Assembly (NCBI GenBank): GCA_013368315.1
Contig: JAACJM010000340.1
Span: forward strand, 1 to 64,000
Length of the DNA: 64,000 bases
Direction: 5' to 3'
From: Tetrapyrgos nigripes
Lineage: Eukaryota; Basidiomycota; Agaricomycetes; Agaricales; Campanellaceae
Part shown: positions 1-11,818 of the stretch, one piece after another
How positions within the stretch are numbered: the first letter of the stretch is position 1
Layout: each line of letters begins with the position of its first letter
Made by a program: the position numbers and the translations under genes
The notes under the pieces: generated by a model
Database searches by the model: none
The model's input: the letters and a program-made list of their open reading frames with translations, nothing else
What the model was told of the DNA's origin: nothing

Positions 1-1
1 C

Positions 2-163
2 CAGTCATCTGCTCAACTGACAGCCTCGTCCTCGTCCACCAGTGCTAAGCCCCATTCAACTGCTGCTAAACCCCAGTCATTTGCTCAACTGACAGCCTCT
101 TCCTCGTCCACTGGTGCCAAGCCCTCTCCAAGCAAATACAATACCCGCTCCAACCCTTCTTGA
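2..163 (+). CDS. C-terminal end of a Ser/Thr-rich protein (partial)
   Basis: An open frame runs in from the left edge for 53 codons to TGA at 161-163. It is rich in Ser, Thr, Ala, Pro and Lys and contains an imperfect direct repeat with a 72 nt period (the AQLTASSSST block occurs twice). The tail is basic and polar. No domain is visible and the start lies outside the window. It could be the end of a host gene or of a transposon-encoded protein; function unknown. Confidence 0.35.
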   Translation, partial: QSSAQLTASSSSTSAKPHSTAAKPQSFAQLTASSSSTGAKPSPSKYNTRSNPS

Positions 164-315
164 TTGCATTATCATATGTCACTGCATGCTCAATCTTTTT
201 GCTGATAGTTACACTTTTTATCTAGAAATGTGGATGATTATTTACAAAAGCTCTCCCTTTATTTACAAATCATGTCCTGTAAATAGGAATTAAACAATGT
301 GTGTTGCTTACCCCC

Positions 316-360
316 AGCTTTTGTAAATGCTGACAAAGGGAGTCAGCATTTACAAAAGCT
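316..360. repeat. Perfect hairpin, 19 bp arms
   Basis: Arms at 316-334 and 342-360 are exact reverse complements around a 7 nt loop. The arm motif TTTACAAAAGC recurs at about 232 and 512, just before the gypsy pol frame begins. This suggests repeated binding sites of a small decayed DNA transposon inserted into the retrotransposon. The rest of 164-535 shows no gene. Confidence 0.6.
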
Positions 361-535
361 GACCAGTTTCGAAAATTGTGGGTCACATTCTGCCGAGAAG
401 CCAGTTGGTGCCATGGTGCCGGTAAGCGAGAATTAAGCAACGCTCAGCTGTCTATGCAAAACCGGTGGGCCTCGGTGAGGATGGGGACCTGCCCGTTCTA
501 TCCAGACCATTTACAAAAGCCTACTGGATAAGGTA

Positions 536-1423
536 TTGGGGTATTATACAAAAGACCTACAGCATCTGGTGAAAGACATCAAGTTTGATTGGTCTAAGGA
601 TGCTCAGGACGCCTTCAACATCATGAAGTCCCTAATCACCTCCTCCCCCATCCTCACCATGCCTGATGACACTCAACCATATCGCTTGGAGTCAGATAGC
701 TCTGACTACGCTATGGGAGCAGTTTTATCCCAGCAGTCTCCAGATGATGACAAGTGGCACCCCACTGCCTTTTACTCCAAGAGTCTTAACGCCGTTAAAC
801 ACAACTATGAGATCCATGATAAGGAAATGCTAGCCATCATCTGAACCCTCGAGGAATGGAGACACTTACTTGAAGGAGGACATTTTCCTGTGGAAATCTG
901 GACAGACCATAAAAACTTGGAGTACTTCCGAACTGCAAAAAAGCTCAATCGATGTCAGGCCTGTTGGTCCCTGTATCTCTCTCATTTTGACTTCCAGTTA
1001 CACCATTGCCCTGGCTGCACTATGGGCAAGCCCGATGCATTGTCCCACTGACCTGATCACGGTACTGGTGCTGATGACAATTCAGACATTGTGCTGCTCA
1101 AGCCAGAGATGTTCTCAATCGCTGCTGTCACTACTGCAATTGATTTGACTGGTGAAGAAGTCGAGATCGTGAGAGATGTCCACTTCGCTATTCATGAAAA
1201 CGAGCTAGAGGAACAAGTCATGTGTGCTGTGCAAGCCTTGCACAAGTCCCACACTCGCTCTATTCACAGTGCAGAATGGGATGAACGTGAAGGGCTGCTG
1301 TATTTCTGGGGCAAGATCTATGTTCCTCCTTCCCATGACCTCCACTGTCGCATAGTCTCCCAACACCAAGTCACCAAGGTCGGTGGTTACCCTGGACGGT
1401 TCAAAAGCCTAGAGCTTGTCTCA
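536..1423 (+). pseudogene. Ty3/gypsy pol, left part (RNase H, start of integrase)
   Basis: This is the reverse-transcriptase/RNase H/integrase polyprotein of a gypsy LTR retrotransposon. The frame shows an RNase H-like core (DSSDYAMGAVLSQ near 695-735; [11 protein letters not shown] near 899-930), then the integrase zinc-binding region (HCRIVSQHQ near 1344). TGA at 842-844 and 1049-1051 interrupt it where gypsy relatives have Arg. The reverse transcriptase proper is missing to the left. The frame breaks off at 1423, where a 26 kb element is inserted, and continues at 27435 in the same frame. It is a dead copy. Confidence 0.88.
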
Positions 1424-2675
1424 CACCTCAGGCACCCCCTGGGAGCTACCTCCTTAGGCTGTACTGTCTCTATACAGACTTCAGCCTTAAGGTGGGTAAA
1501 TACCTGGGAGACTACCCAGTCCCTGGGGGCTTCCCACACTCCCTGGGAGCCTCCTGGTATTGTATGTTTTGACTCCCATAATCCCTAGATTGGGTATGCT
1601 GGGAGCTTCCCTTGCCTTCAAGGGAGCTTCCACTCCTGTCACTCAGTCACAGGGTGTCCGGGGTCCTTTTTTCTCAAAAATGCGATTTTTCAGGTTTTTA
1701 AACTGTTACTTGTATCCCTTGGGTGTAGCATTGTACACATGGGGTTCTTATTCAGTAATAGTTATTCATTGTACTTAATATAGGGATATTACTGAGTTGT
1801 TATTCTCATGTAGAGGGTGTAGTTAATACTACCCAAGGAAGTACATATGTATACATTGTACTTACATAGGGTTCTTATTCAGTAATAGTTCTCCATTGTA
1901 CTTAATATAGGGATATTACTCAGTTGTTATTCTCACATAGAGATAACACATAGGCAATGAATTTGTTGATAGTTGGTGATTTAAGGATAGGTGGTATCTA
2001 TGAAACTTTTGTCAGGCCTGCTAATCTGTTCAGTGAAAAAGTACAGATAGAGAAGTACTGATGAAAATCTAAAGCCACCAAGTAGAAAATAGAGATTGCA
2101 TGTCAGATCCACAAATCAAACCTAGAACTCTCGCCACATCAATGGCATTATTAGATTACATTCAGATTCAGACTTGTATGAATAACTGATACTGATACAA
2201 GGGCAGCGTGCTACTGCACGACTCTAGCTTAAAATGTCGCAAAAGTTTTTAATTTTCCCCACTAGTAGATATCTCCATAGCACTTATTTATTGGTTGAGG
2301 ACCCCCCCCCTCTCTGGTAGCTACCAGCATCTTCCTGGTAGCTCCCGCTCTCTTCCCAAAAGACGAGGGTAGTTACCAAAGAAGGCATGGTAGCTCCCAC
2401 TGTCTCCCTGGAAGACTATGGTAGCTACCACAAGTTCTCTGGTAGCTGCCACTGTCTCCCTGGTAGACGATGGGAGCTACCAATGAAGGGAGTGGTAGCT
2501 CCCACTGTCTCCCTGAAGACGATGGGAGCTACCAGTGAACTCCTGGTAGCACCCACTGTCTCCCTGGAAGACCGTGGTAGCTACCAAGTCTCCTCCAGTA
2601 GCTCTCACTCTCTCTCCTCAGAAGGCAGTGGTAGCTACCACTCCCTTCATTGGTAGCTCCCGAAGTCTTCAAAAT
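1424..2675. repeat. Left long terminal inverted repeat of the KDZ element
   Basis: It pairs in inverted orientation with about 26172-27427 over nearly its whole length, with small substitutions and indels. It includes AT-rich stretches with repeated ATTACT and TAATATAGGGATATT motifs (about 1750-1950) and an inner block of GGTAGCTACC-type palindromes. No coding potential is supported. Nothing recognisable lies between its inner end and the transposase stop at 2907. Confidence 0.85.
2315..2665. repeat. GGTAGCTACC palindrome array (left)
   Basis: Copies of GGTAGCTACC, GGTAGCTCCC or GGGAGCTACC recur every 20-45 bp, separated by ACTGTCTCCCTGG-like spacers. The same array is mirrored in the right arm at 26184-26584. 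Dense palindromic subterminal motifs in a DNA transposon are typical of transposase-binding sites, which is an inference here. Confidence 0.75.
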
Positions 2676-2906
2676 TGGCTAGAGTCCATTAACGCCAGTG
2701 TAGCACTTCGTGCACTCAAAACCTAGATAATCTCTTCAACAAATAAATTTTCATACCATCAATAGCTAAAACATAAAGACAGACTATATTCTACACTAGT
2801 ACATGGTTTATGACTTCTTGAACGACCATTAGAGACAGAATACTTGCTTCAAAGAAACGATAATGATGTTATTATAACAGAAAATAAAAATCTAACATTA
2901 ACCAAC

Positions 2907-5900
2907 TCAATCTACTGCTAGTGTCAAGTCCACCTCGCCCCGCTCCAGATCTCTGTATCCCTCAATTATGTCCTGGGAGTCGAGATGCTCCATCAAACTG
3001 TCACTGTGTCCTTCCATGTACTCTGTCCCAAATTCATCATCGCCCTCACCCTCGCTGATCGTTGAATTAAGAAGCATTTGTCTTCGTACTTCGGCTGTTT
3101 TGAACCCCAAGCAAGATTCTCATCAATTAGGATGGACCGCTCCCAATAGACATAGGCTGTCAAAAGGAAGTGCTTGCACTGCTGCAATTGATGCAGAAGA
3201 CCTTTATCCTGTGAGTAAAATCAAAATCAACCAATCAATTAAAAGCTGTATCATGGAAAAAGATGCTCACCTTTGCACGATTCAATTGCTAGTAACACTG
3301 TTTCCCATTCTTCCGCAAACCATTCAAACAATGACTTTTGCTCCCTCTCTAGGTGCTCCTCCTCCTCAGTTGCCCGGTCGAGCTCCAGAAGAGCTCTAAT
3401 ACCCCTTCTGACATCATCGTTCACCATCCACAGTGGTGGTAAATCATTTGTGTCTTCACCGAGGCCAGCATCTTGCCAAATGTCCTCGTCAACATCCAAA
3501 TTGAAGAGGTGTCCTTTCTCTATCCTTTGTGGGGCAACAGCATGAACAGGAGCCTTTCCCTGGCATATGAGACTGGAGATTTCATTGCACAGTGTGTTGT
3601 ATTTATTGGCCAAGACGTTTATACCAGGATCCCAGCGTTGGATGGCATCCTGAGTATGAGCGTGAAGGCGCTCTTCTGTGTGATGGTGATAATACTCGCA
3701 ATCAGTATCGTACTCTGCTCATCCATAGAGACGCTCACCGCTTCTTTGATGTCAATAACATCTTTCAAGCCGGGTTAACTCAAATTTCCGGGCAATGAGC
3801 TTCTGACACAGGCGTTGCTTGACAGCCAGAGCATTTAGACATTTCGTATAGTAGGGATGGATCTGGAGGTCTTTCAGCTCTCTCTTCTCTGCTGTGCCTA
3901 GTTGTCGTTCCTTCTGACTGAGCTTAATTCGAAGTTGGTCCCTTGATTGACGAGCTTTAACCAGTTCATCATGCATTGCCACAGTCTTGTAACGCTCGGT
4001 ATTTGGTGAGATAATGACTCACTCCAGATCCATTATCTTGGATTCAATGATGTCCAGGCTTTCGTGAAGGCGAAGGGCTTCTTTGACAGCTGCTTTACCC
4101 ACATGAGCATGTTGTCCTAGATAAATGTATCCCAATACTGTCAGACTTGTCACTATCGTAAAGAAAATGTAAACGCACTAGGATGAGGTTTGGTTTGAGC
4201 TTCAACCTGCTCTGTCCACTGCGCCTTGAGAAACTCCTGCTCTTGCTTCCATTCAGCCAGGTCTTTGGTCGCTTCCTCACGCTGATTGTAAACCATCCTC
4301 TTCTTCCTCTCCAGAGTGCTCACTGAGCTAAGGAAAACCTGATTGTTATGCTGGTGGAGTTGCATATCCAGCGTGTATAGCCAGAGATAATACTGTAGAC
4401 TTGTAAGCCAGTTTTTCCCCTTCGATAGTTAAGAATGACTTACCCCAACGACTCTGGTGTAAGCTACTAGGTGATTTAAGCAGCTCCAACACCGCTTGCA
4501 GCCTTCACCGTCACAGAAACTGAACCAAATCTGTTTTTGTGGATGATAGATAAGCTGACACGCCCAATTATGTCCATAGGCATGAAAAACAGAAACGGCC
4601 CCCCAACAGACTCCATGGATACCATAAAGAGAGCCGCATCGTGAATGCAAAACATTCCAGTGCAAGCGGTCGCGTCATAGCCTGCAGCTGGTGACTGTCA
4701 TGAATCGCCTCCCGTCTCCTTCATTTTCTCTCTATTCTCTTTTACTATTCATTCACTTCTATTCACCATTCTATCACCTTCCATAAACCCATAAACACTG
4801 ATTACTTCTCATCATCGTCTCTTAGATCTATGACTCACTTCTCCGTTTCCTTTATCTCCATGGACATTCTCACGTACATAAATCTTTACTTGACTCATAT
4901 CCTTATCTCCTCCGATCCCTAGGCTCCATGGACATTCTCACATATTCACTTCTTCTCTATATATATTGTAGATCTCGTAGCTAGGTTCCTCAGTCTGTTC
5001 ACTTCGTCTCCACTCCGCTCTTAGCACAGTGCAGTGTCGAGCATAGTCAGCTACTCGATCCCTTCTCGTCTCTATCATTCTTGCTCATCTCTTCTTATTG
5101 TAACTCGCCGAATCTATCTTGTTCATTGTGTGACTTGGGTGGTTTTGCTAAGTGACATCGTTCTTGACAGTGACTTAGCCAAGTTCTCCTGAGCAGCGTG
5201 AAAACTGGATTGACACCCGTCAAGGGCAGACTTCGGTACACACATGCCATGCTAAAAATGGTCCTGGTGTGGGTCTTCGTCATCTCTCTTTCCACGCTTG
5301 GACGGACGACTAGTTCTTGTATCCTCCACAAGCATCTCCCACTCTTTCACTGTCCTCTCTGGGATAAAAAAAGTGTCTGGGTGGAACCTGGGAGGGTCTC
5401 GTGAACTCTTCTTGTTGTGCTTCTGGGTGAAGCAAGCATCAATCGTGACGAAACATCAAGCTCCAGGTGTGGGCTCCTCCAGCGATGTGGACCCAAAACA
5501 TTTCGGACATCGTGAACAGAGATATTCACTGGGACAATCTCAATGTTCACTAGCTTCTGGTGGTGTTTCGGATAGGGTAGTTGGGTTTGAGGTTGAGCAG
5601 GGAATAGGACGTGTGGATGGTGAGTTGGTGGCTGGCTCTTCCCGCAGGGAATAGCTTAGAAGCTGGTCTCTGGCATGTTCCAACTTCGTTTTGACTAGCT
5701 CCTGGGTTGTGTCCCTAAGACTCTGGAACCACAGCAAGCAGTTCCCAAAACGCCGGTGTAAGGAGTCCTGCCCGTGCAGTCTGTAGCCTTGCTCTGAAAG
5801 TTGCTCCATCAGGGTTCCACTCCAGGCCATCACGTTGGGTGAAATTCAAAGGTAGAGGTGAGCCATGAAATCCAGCATATGGATATCCACAGCCAGAGTG

Positions 5901-6568
5901 GGTAGGACAGGTGCACATGGAAACAAGCCGTTCTTGATGAGCTGGACAGCGGCAGGAGCACATTGGTTGCAAATCCACAGTTTAAGAGTCTCGATACCTA
6001 TATTAAAGTCATTTTTAGTAGATGTTAATGTGAAAAGTTTAGAGGACGTACTGAAAAACTGGATAATGGACAACAAATGCCAACGACCCTTCTGACACTC
6101 ACAGCTCTCCTCAAACTGTCTACCAGGTTCACTATGCAAGTTCTCTGTCCTTCTGAGCAAGTCCATATAGTGTTCCACCAGCGTGGGTATTGTGATCTTG
6201 AGCCAACGTCTCCACTGATGCTCCTTCTTCAACCTGTGGCATTGTTTATGAGGGGAGCCTGGGTCAGGGTGCGTAAACTCCTGCAACGATGGAGCCACAG
6301 CGTCCTCTTGGGTTGGCGGAACGACAGCAAGAGGTTGGTCTTCCTCATCCAGCTGAGCAGGATGATTGCCGTTAAGCCCAATTTGTCCATGAAGATGGGG
6401 AAGATTTGGTCTTTGGGTCAATGATACACCTCCACAGAGGTAGACCAAATCTTCTTCCCCCTTCCTTCGTCATGTCATACCCGCCCCAGGGCCAATGATC
6501 TTAGGCCTGTAATCCTGCGCTGTGAACTTGTCTTGAGCTTTCTTTGGTGACCTATAGCGGCTCGCCAT
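2907..6568 (-). pseudogene. KDZ transposase, CxC1-like type, decayed
   Basis: The gene starts at ATG 6566-6568 and runs leftward with short introns. Its N-terminal half has the CxC1-like block ending in LFPCAPVLPTLAVDI (about 5900). Next come a SEYLCSRCPKCFG segment, the IDACFTQK motif (about 5435), an HAYGHNWACQLIYHP block (about 4560), DGEGCKRCW (about 4500) and an acidic tail. These follow the order known for fungal KDZ transposases. Decay is clear: TGA at 6470-6472, 5540-5542 and 5456-5458; TAG at 5252-5254; a solo LTR at 4696-5169; and, near 4600-4640, a jump from the ALFMVSMES block directly to HAYGHNWACQ with a frame change. That deletion removes the usual middle catalytic region. The transposase cannot be functional. 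Confidence 0.88.
4696..5169 (+). mobile_element. Solo LTR of a gypsy retrotransposon
   Basis: This 474 bp sequence begins TGTCATG and ends CTTGACA. It is flanked by the direct duplication GTGAC at 4691-4695 and 5170-5174. Its 3' part (GTGTGACTTGGGTGGTT) matches the end of the solo LTR at 29392-29834. It contains TATATATA near 4965. It interrupts the KDZ transposase, so it arrived after the KDZ element. No internal retrotransposon sequence remains, consistent with LTR-LTR recombination. Confidence 0.87.
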
Positions 6569-6927
6569 GCTGACACCAGCAGAAAAACAAAAACGATAGC
6601 AGTCGTAGTATATTGCAAGGAGCTGAACACTGAACTATGCCAGCACGTGCTGGTGATACCAGGAAAGGAGATCTTTAGAAACTTAATATCAATTCATGGG
6701 TAACTTGTGGTTATTCAACCCCAAAAGGAAACGAACCAAGATGTTGATTGACATTCTAACCATCGGCCAATCTGGCTAGTTTTACGTCATTGCGGACATT
6801 CTTTGTGCAAGATAATCTTTATTGTTCTACATCTATGACTAGACAAACTGACATTCTCAAGTTCACAACAAGTTAACCATGAACAGTATAAAACATCATC
6901 CCAACCCTCCTAGGCCCTATTCCAATC
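6569..6927. promoter_or_regulatory. Divergent intergenic region (transposase / small gene)
   Basis: These 359 bp separate the divergent start codons at 6568 (-) and 6928 (+). The stretch is AT-rich on the right side (CAGTATAAAAC at 6879-6889, about 40 bp before the + start), which could serve as a TATA box for the small gene. No other motif is clear. Confidence 0.4.
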
Positions 6928-7674
6928 ATGTCCTACCTTGCTGACCTTATTGCAGCGTACTCCCTCCCAGACGTGTTCCGCCATGCTGGCTTGCCACAGT
7001 CATTCACTTCTACTTTGCATCCTCCAGTCAACACTGTACACTTCCTCAAAAACCACCTCTCCATTCATGAGCAGGCCAAATGGGCTATCATTCTTGAAGT
7101 CGCCCCAAAGATGGCTGAGGCAGTACTTGAATTCCTTGCCCACGAGGATCTGATTCTCCACCTCACCATCAGTGTCTCTGACCGAGGTTGGGTCACAGCG
7201 CACTCTGGCTTCCACAACATCTACGACAATTACGACGTGGACGATGAGTACCAGCGGGTCTCTGTCGGCGAAAGCGAGGGGATTGATTTTGTCTTGGCTT
7301 TGGCATCGTGGGATGCTGAAGAGAGGGCTATCGCTGTACACAGAGAGGGTGAGTTTTCATTTAAGCACTAAGAACAAACACTCACCAAGACCCTGTCTTT
7401 AAATTTAGAGATTAACCATTGTGAACGGCAGAGCCTGGAGTTTTTCACGTTAATTGCAGAGGCGGGAGGACCAATTTTGAGTGCGTACTCACTTTTCATT
7501 GATATTAACATCTCGCCTCAACTCTCTTTACTAGCTGACCATCCCCGTATTCATGAACACTTAGCCAAGCTTGGTTTCGTTCAAGCACACCCTGACCACC
7601 CTACCACACCTTCTGTCGACGACCCGCTTGGCCTTGGCACGGAGTCTGATCCCATCAACTTGGACAGTGACTAG
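6928..7674 (+). CDS. Small two-exon cargo gene, function unknown
   Basis: Exon 1 is 6928-7348, the intron 7349-7408 (GTGAGT...TTTAG) and exon 2 7409-7674, encoding about 228 residues without a stop. The ATG lies shortly after TATAAAA. The protein has no signal peptide or membrane segment. The N-terminal half is mixed helical (MSYLADLIAAYSLPDVF) and the C-terminus is acidic (SDPINLDSD). I do not recognise the family. It lies between the transposase and the Spt5-like gene and is the only clearly unbroken multi-hundred-base gene in the KDZ element. It may be a more recent acquisition, a conserved helper, or simply lucky. Confidence 0.7.
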
Positions 7675-8118
7675 CCAAATTCCAGTAAGTTAAATAGTCT
7701 TCAATTGGCCAGGTAGCAATCTCACTTACCTTGCAGTGACCAGTATCCTCATCCACTACTTCTGCCAGTCTCCCTTCACATCGTCGTCGTCGGTAGTGTA
7801 GTTTAACATCGTCTCAGACAAGACCTTACAACTAGTTTTGACATAACAATGTATATTATTAAAAATGAACAAAGCTATACACAAATGAATAGATGTATCT
7901 ACACTCAAGCAATACTTTGCAATATTGATACAAAATGGAGAGCAAGAAATACACAAATAGTCCCAAAAAGTCCATTTGTAAAAACTCGATACAATACAGT
8001 AAAGATGCGTCCTTGATGTCCAATAAATCAATCTTTCTTCTTCTTCAGTGGGCGTTTCTGCTGTCTCTTCTTTCTCAACTCTGCCTTTCTCTCCTGCACC
8101 CAGGGAGAGCTTGGACTA

Positions 8119-11100
8119 TCACAGGGTAATAGGCCCAGCACTCGTGCAATCACTCGCATCAATTAGCAACTCCTTGTCCCAGATCTCCTCCTGTGCTGTT
8201 CCCCAGTTCCTGAACGTCGCTACAACCATCCAAGGGACCTCACTGTGCTCTTTGTCAAACTGGACATAAAGACGACGAGCATATTTGCCTGCATGCTCTC
8301 CAAAGCAAATTAGGATACCTTCTTCATGAGACGTTGGTCTCACAGGTGTTAGATGCACCTCCACAGGACCCACAACGAATGGTTTGCTTTTGCCATATTG
8401 AAGCAGAACCTTTTTAGAGGCCAACAAGGGAGTAGCATGCATTCGGTCTCGCTCAGGTCGGTTTTTGGGTCTGTGAGTAGCCATAAATGTCTTTCTGTCG
8501 AGTGGAGCATGCATCCAACTTGGCAGATGGTCAGAAAACAAAGGTAAGTCCAGTTCGGCTGAGAATGTGGGATCCCAAGCACCGCCATCGCGAACCACTC
8601 CTTGTGCAGGTGGAGGCGGAGTCAAAGACCAGGGAAGAGAGGGTGCCAATGACAAGCCTTTTGGGATCTTGATAGCTTCCACAGAGAACTTGGGTTCGTA
8701 GTAACGCTGGGCATACTTCAATGGGTGTGCGTTGTTTAGGCCCTGTCCAGTTCTGTTCATGCAGTCAATTATTGAGTGTCAAAAGACAATGCAAACACTC
8801 ACTTCGCATCACGAACCCAGCTATAATCGATCTCCATTGTTGCTGCATTTCTGTGGGCGTAAGTCATAACCTGGCTGAAGCTGAGTGTCATGCGCAATCC
8901 ACTAGGGAACGCGAGACTACCATCTGCAAGTCGTATTGTATCTCCTCGTAAGATGTTAATGACAATGCCTTCATAATGTTTCATAGGACCACAGATCACA
9001 ATGACATTGATGCCTTGCCATGGTGAAGGAGGTGTCTTTGGGGTCTTGGCTGACTTCGTGGCCGGTGATTGAGACGTTGAATCTCCCTTTGTTGCGTCTT
9101 GGTCGTCCGGGTCCCAGTCCAATTGATAAAACTGTTTCTGATGAGGCCCAAGAGGCAGGATGTCCTTAAGCGACATTCCTGAGCTGTAATTGGCAAGTTT
9201 AGGGGAATAATCATGACAGAAGAGTGTAAAGTACTCACCGCAGCTGAACAATGTCATCGTGTCACAAGACAACTGACTCGTTCAAAAGAGGAAAATAAAC
9301 TTTGACCTTGGTATACGGGTTTGGGTAGAAGACATTGGTGATGTAGCCGGTGTAGTTGGCGTATTTTTTGGCGCTTGCACAGCAGGAGACATGCTCGTCA
9401 ATCCAGGGAAGACGATGACACCCATCTGCTTCTCGAGCATGGACACGCTTGCATGCGTTGACATGGAATTGGTGGGGCTAGTAACAACCAGTCAAATTTA
9501 ATGTAAGTCACAATGAAAAAGAACGCTTCAACTTGCCTTAACATTTTGATGACCTGCCAGTTCCAGGACACTGCAGGTCTCTCCAGAAATATCGATGATG
9601 ACTCCGTGTACGGGGGCGTCTCCACACGAGACAACAACGCTATCGGTGCAACGGAACCTCTTGCGAATATTGTGTTGGTCAATCCATTCGTCAGGCTGGG
9701 CGGGGTCAAGATATGTGACCAAGCATTTCTCCCCACTCACTTCCTGAACCGTTCCTGGCCTGATCAGAATGTTCTCCGTCTGTGGTACCCTCACTGCTTC
9801 CTTCATTTTCCTCTACTTGTCGAGTTTGTCAGCTAGTGTCATAAGGACATCGAAACAGTCAGGGTTGACCGCTGCCTCTGACGAGTCTTCTTCCTCAGGG
9901 AGCTTCAGACGACGTTCTTCTATCTGGGACCCAGCTGGCTTCTCAACATCATCAGCTAGCCTCATTAAGCTCTCAACTTCCTCATCAACCTCAAATCTCC
10001 AACTAGACGGCACTGGAAGAGGATGAGTCTGGATTAATGGATGCTGGCTTTGGCTGAAAAGGACCCTGGTGTGGTAGGAGATATCGACGTCGGTATAGCT
10101 TACAGAGCTAATGTCAAATGCCTTCACCAGTAGTCCGTTCTCGTAATCCAGGCCGTTATCTGCTCGCCCTGTCATCGGTGGTTTGTCAAAGTTTTTTCTG
10201 TAAAGGTGCAGTTCACCAAGCCCTTCCTTGGCTTTGCGTTTACCACCGGCCACAGACTCGTCTCGAGAGCAAGGAATGAGGAGAAGAATGACTCGGCGAG
10301 ATGGACCTGATGTTTCTTGTCTGACCACAAAACCCACGTCACCGCTATACAGGCCCTTCCTCACCCTCACCCAGGTCATCGGCTTGATGACTGGGGGAGA
10401 CCACTGAAGTAGCTGACCCATCTCTTGAGCAGAGACGAGTTCCATGATGGGCCTTCCAGTGCGACTACACTTCATGTACAGACGACTTCGAAGAAACTCC
10501 ATCAAAGGAGCTGACCTCGCAAAGGACAGATGAAGTTTTGGCTCGGTTTCGATGTAGACCCAGCTGGATAGGCCAGGTACGCACAAGGTGGATCGGATGA
10601 GGCAAGGTGAGGTTGGTGGTGCGGGTTTAACTGGGGGCTGTGTGAGAGTGGTGATGTTGTTACTGGTGAACCATGGGGTGACTGGGCCAAAGGATGAGGT
10701 GGTTGTTGATGCAGCAGAAGTAGGGGGAATTGATGGTAGCGTGGTTGAAGGTATCTCTTGATCAATGGTGACAGTGTTGTTGAGAACCAACCACTGTTGT
10801 TCCAATGAATTAATCCTCTCTGAAGCCTCAAGTAGACCATCCTCATCCTCCAGAATAGTGGCTGATACAGCAGTATCCCAGTCTCTCCCAACGTATTCAT
10901 CCCGTAAAATTTGTTCTAACTGGGTGTGAATCTCAGGTATTTCGCTGCCCGAGTGAAGCCCTCATCGAATAGCGTCAAAAGCTTCACGGAAACGAGACAC
11001 CCAGGAGCTTTCAGCTGCTCTTGGGGTCAGTGGCGGTGGTATAGTTACAGGTTGCGTAGAGGAGATGCCATCCAGGGGTTGGAAGTTGGGGTAAAATGAC

Positions 11101-11590
11101 TGTATAGAGCAGAGACAAGCTCATACTCCGAACCAGGCTGTGCTGAAGCATCTGCTATGTGAGTGTGTAGATGGAACTTTATCATGAGGACTACTTACTT
11201 TACATTTCACATGCCAAAACGCGGGAGGGTCGATCTGTCGTAGCAGTGTGATATGCAATATTTCATCAGTGATGTCCAAAGGAGTGTTGACTAGAGGAAC
11301 GCTGGCTTTTGAACACATCTTACTGCACTGGATGAAAGCATCCCACAGCGCAGTGTCTTCTAGTTCATCGTTGGGGTGTTGTACTGTGTCTTCGTTGCGA
11401 AAGGCTGCACAAAAGGGTCAGTAGATATTGGACAGTAAGACATGAAACACATACTTTCTTCTCCCTCCCACTTCTCTGCTTCCTCCTCTTCCTCCTCACT
11501 ATCTGCAAGAAACAGTGGTTCTTCTTCTTCTTTGTCTGTGGAGACGCCAGCTTCACTATTGATAAAAGGATTCATAGGGCCTGCGAGCAT
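8119..11590 (-). pseudogene. Spt5-like NGN/KOW transcription elongation factor homologue
   Basis: Read leftward, the gene starts with an acidic stretch (LADSEEEEEEAEKWEGEE, about 11480), as in Spt5. After a long Ser/Thr/Pro linker comes an NGN-like block (SSWVYIETEPKLHLSF to LLQWSP, about 10570-10400), followed directly by a KOW motif (WVRVRKGLYSGDVGFVV, about 10360). More KOW-like blocks follow: CGDAPVHGVIIDIS (about 9590), YTGYITNVFYPNP (about 9330), WQGINVIVICGPMKHYEGIV (about 9000) and ICFGEHAGKYARRLYVQFD (about 8290). One intron is GC-AG (about 9478-9536). In-frame stops lie at 10963-10965 (TGA), 9813-9815 (TAG) and 9262-9264 (TGA). Exon borders between 10950 and 11210 are uncertain. Spt5 with Spt4 aids RNA polymerase II elongation; a role here is inferred only. 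Confidence 0.8.
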
Positions 11591-11818
11591 AGACCATCAG
11601 CGTAACGCTTAAGACTTTTTTTTTAAAGAAGACACAGAAAACTACTAAGTTGTATGTAGGTCTAGAGCCAGATGTACCCTTCCAAGTAAATTTTATTGTT
11701 ATTCCAGTAAAGTAACTACACTACGTATTCTATGCAAGCTCAAAATGATATACTCACGAGGAGGAGGAGGAGGAGGCAGAGGCAGTGGAGGACTTGTGGA
11801 CGTTTAAGGAAAGGATGG

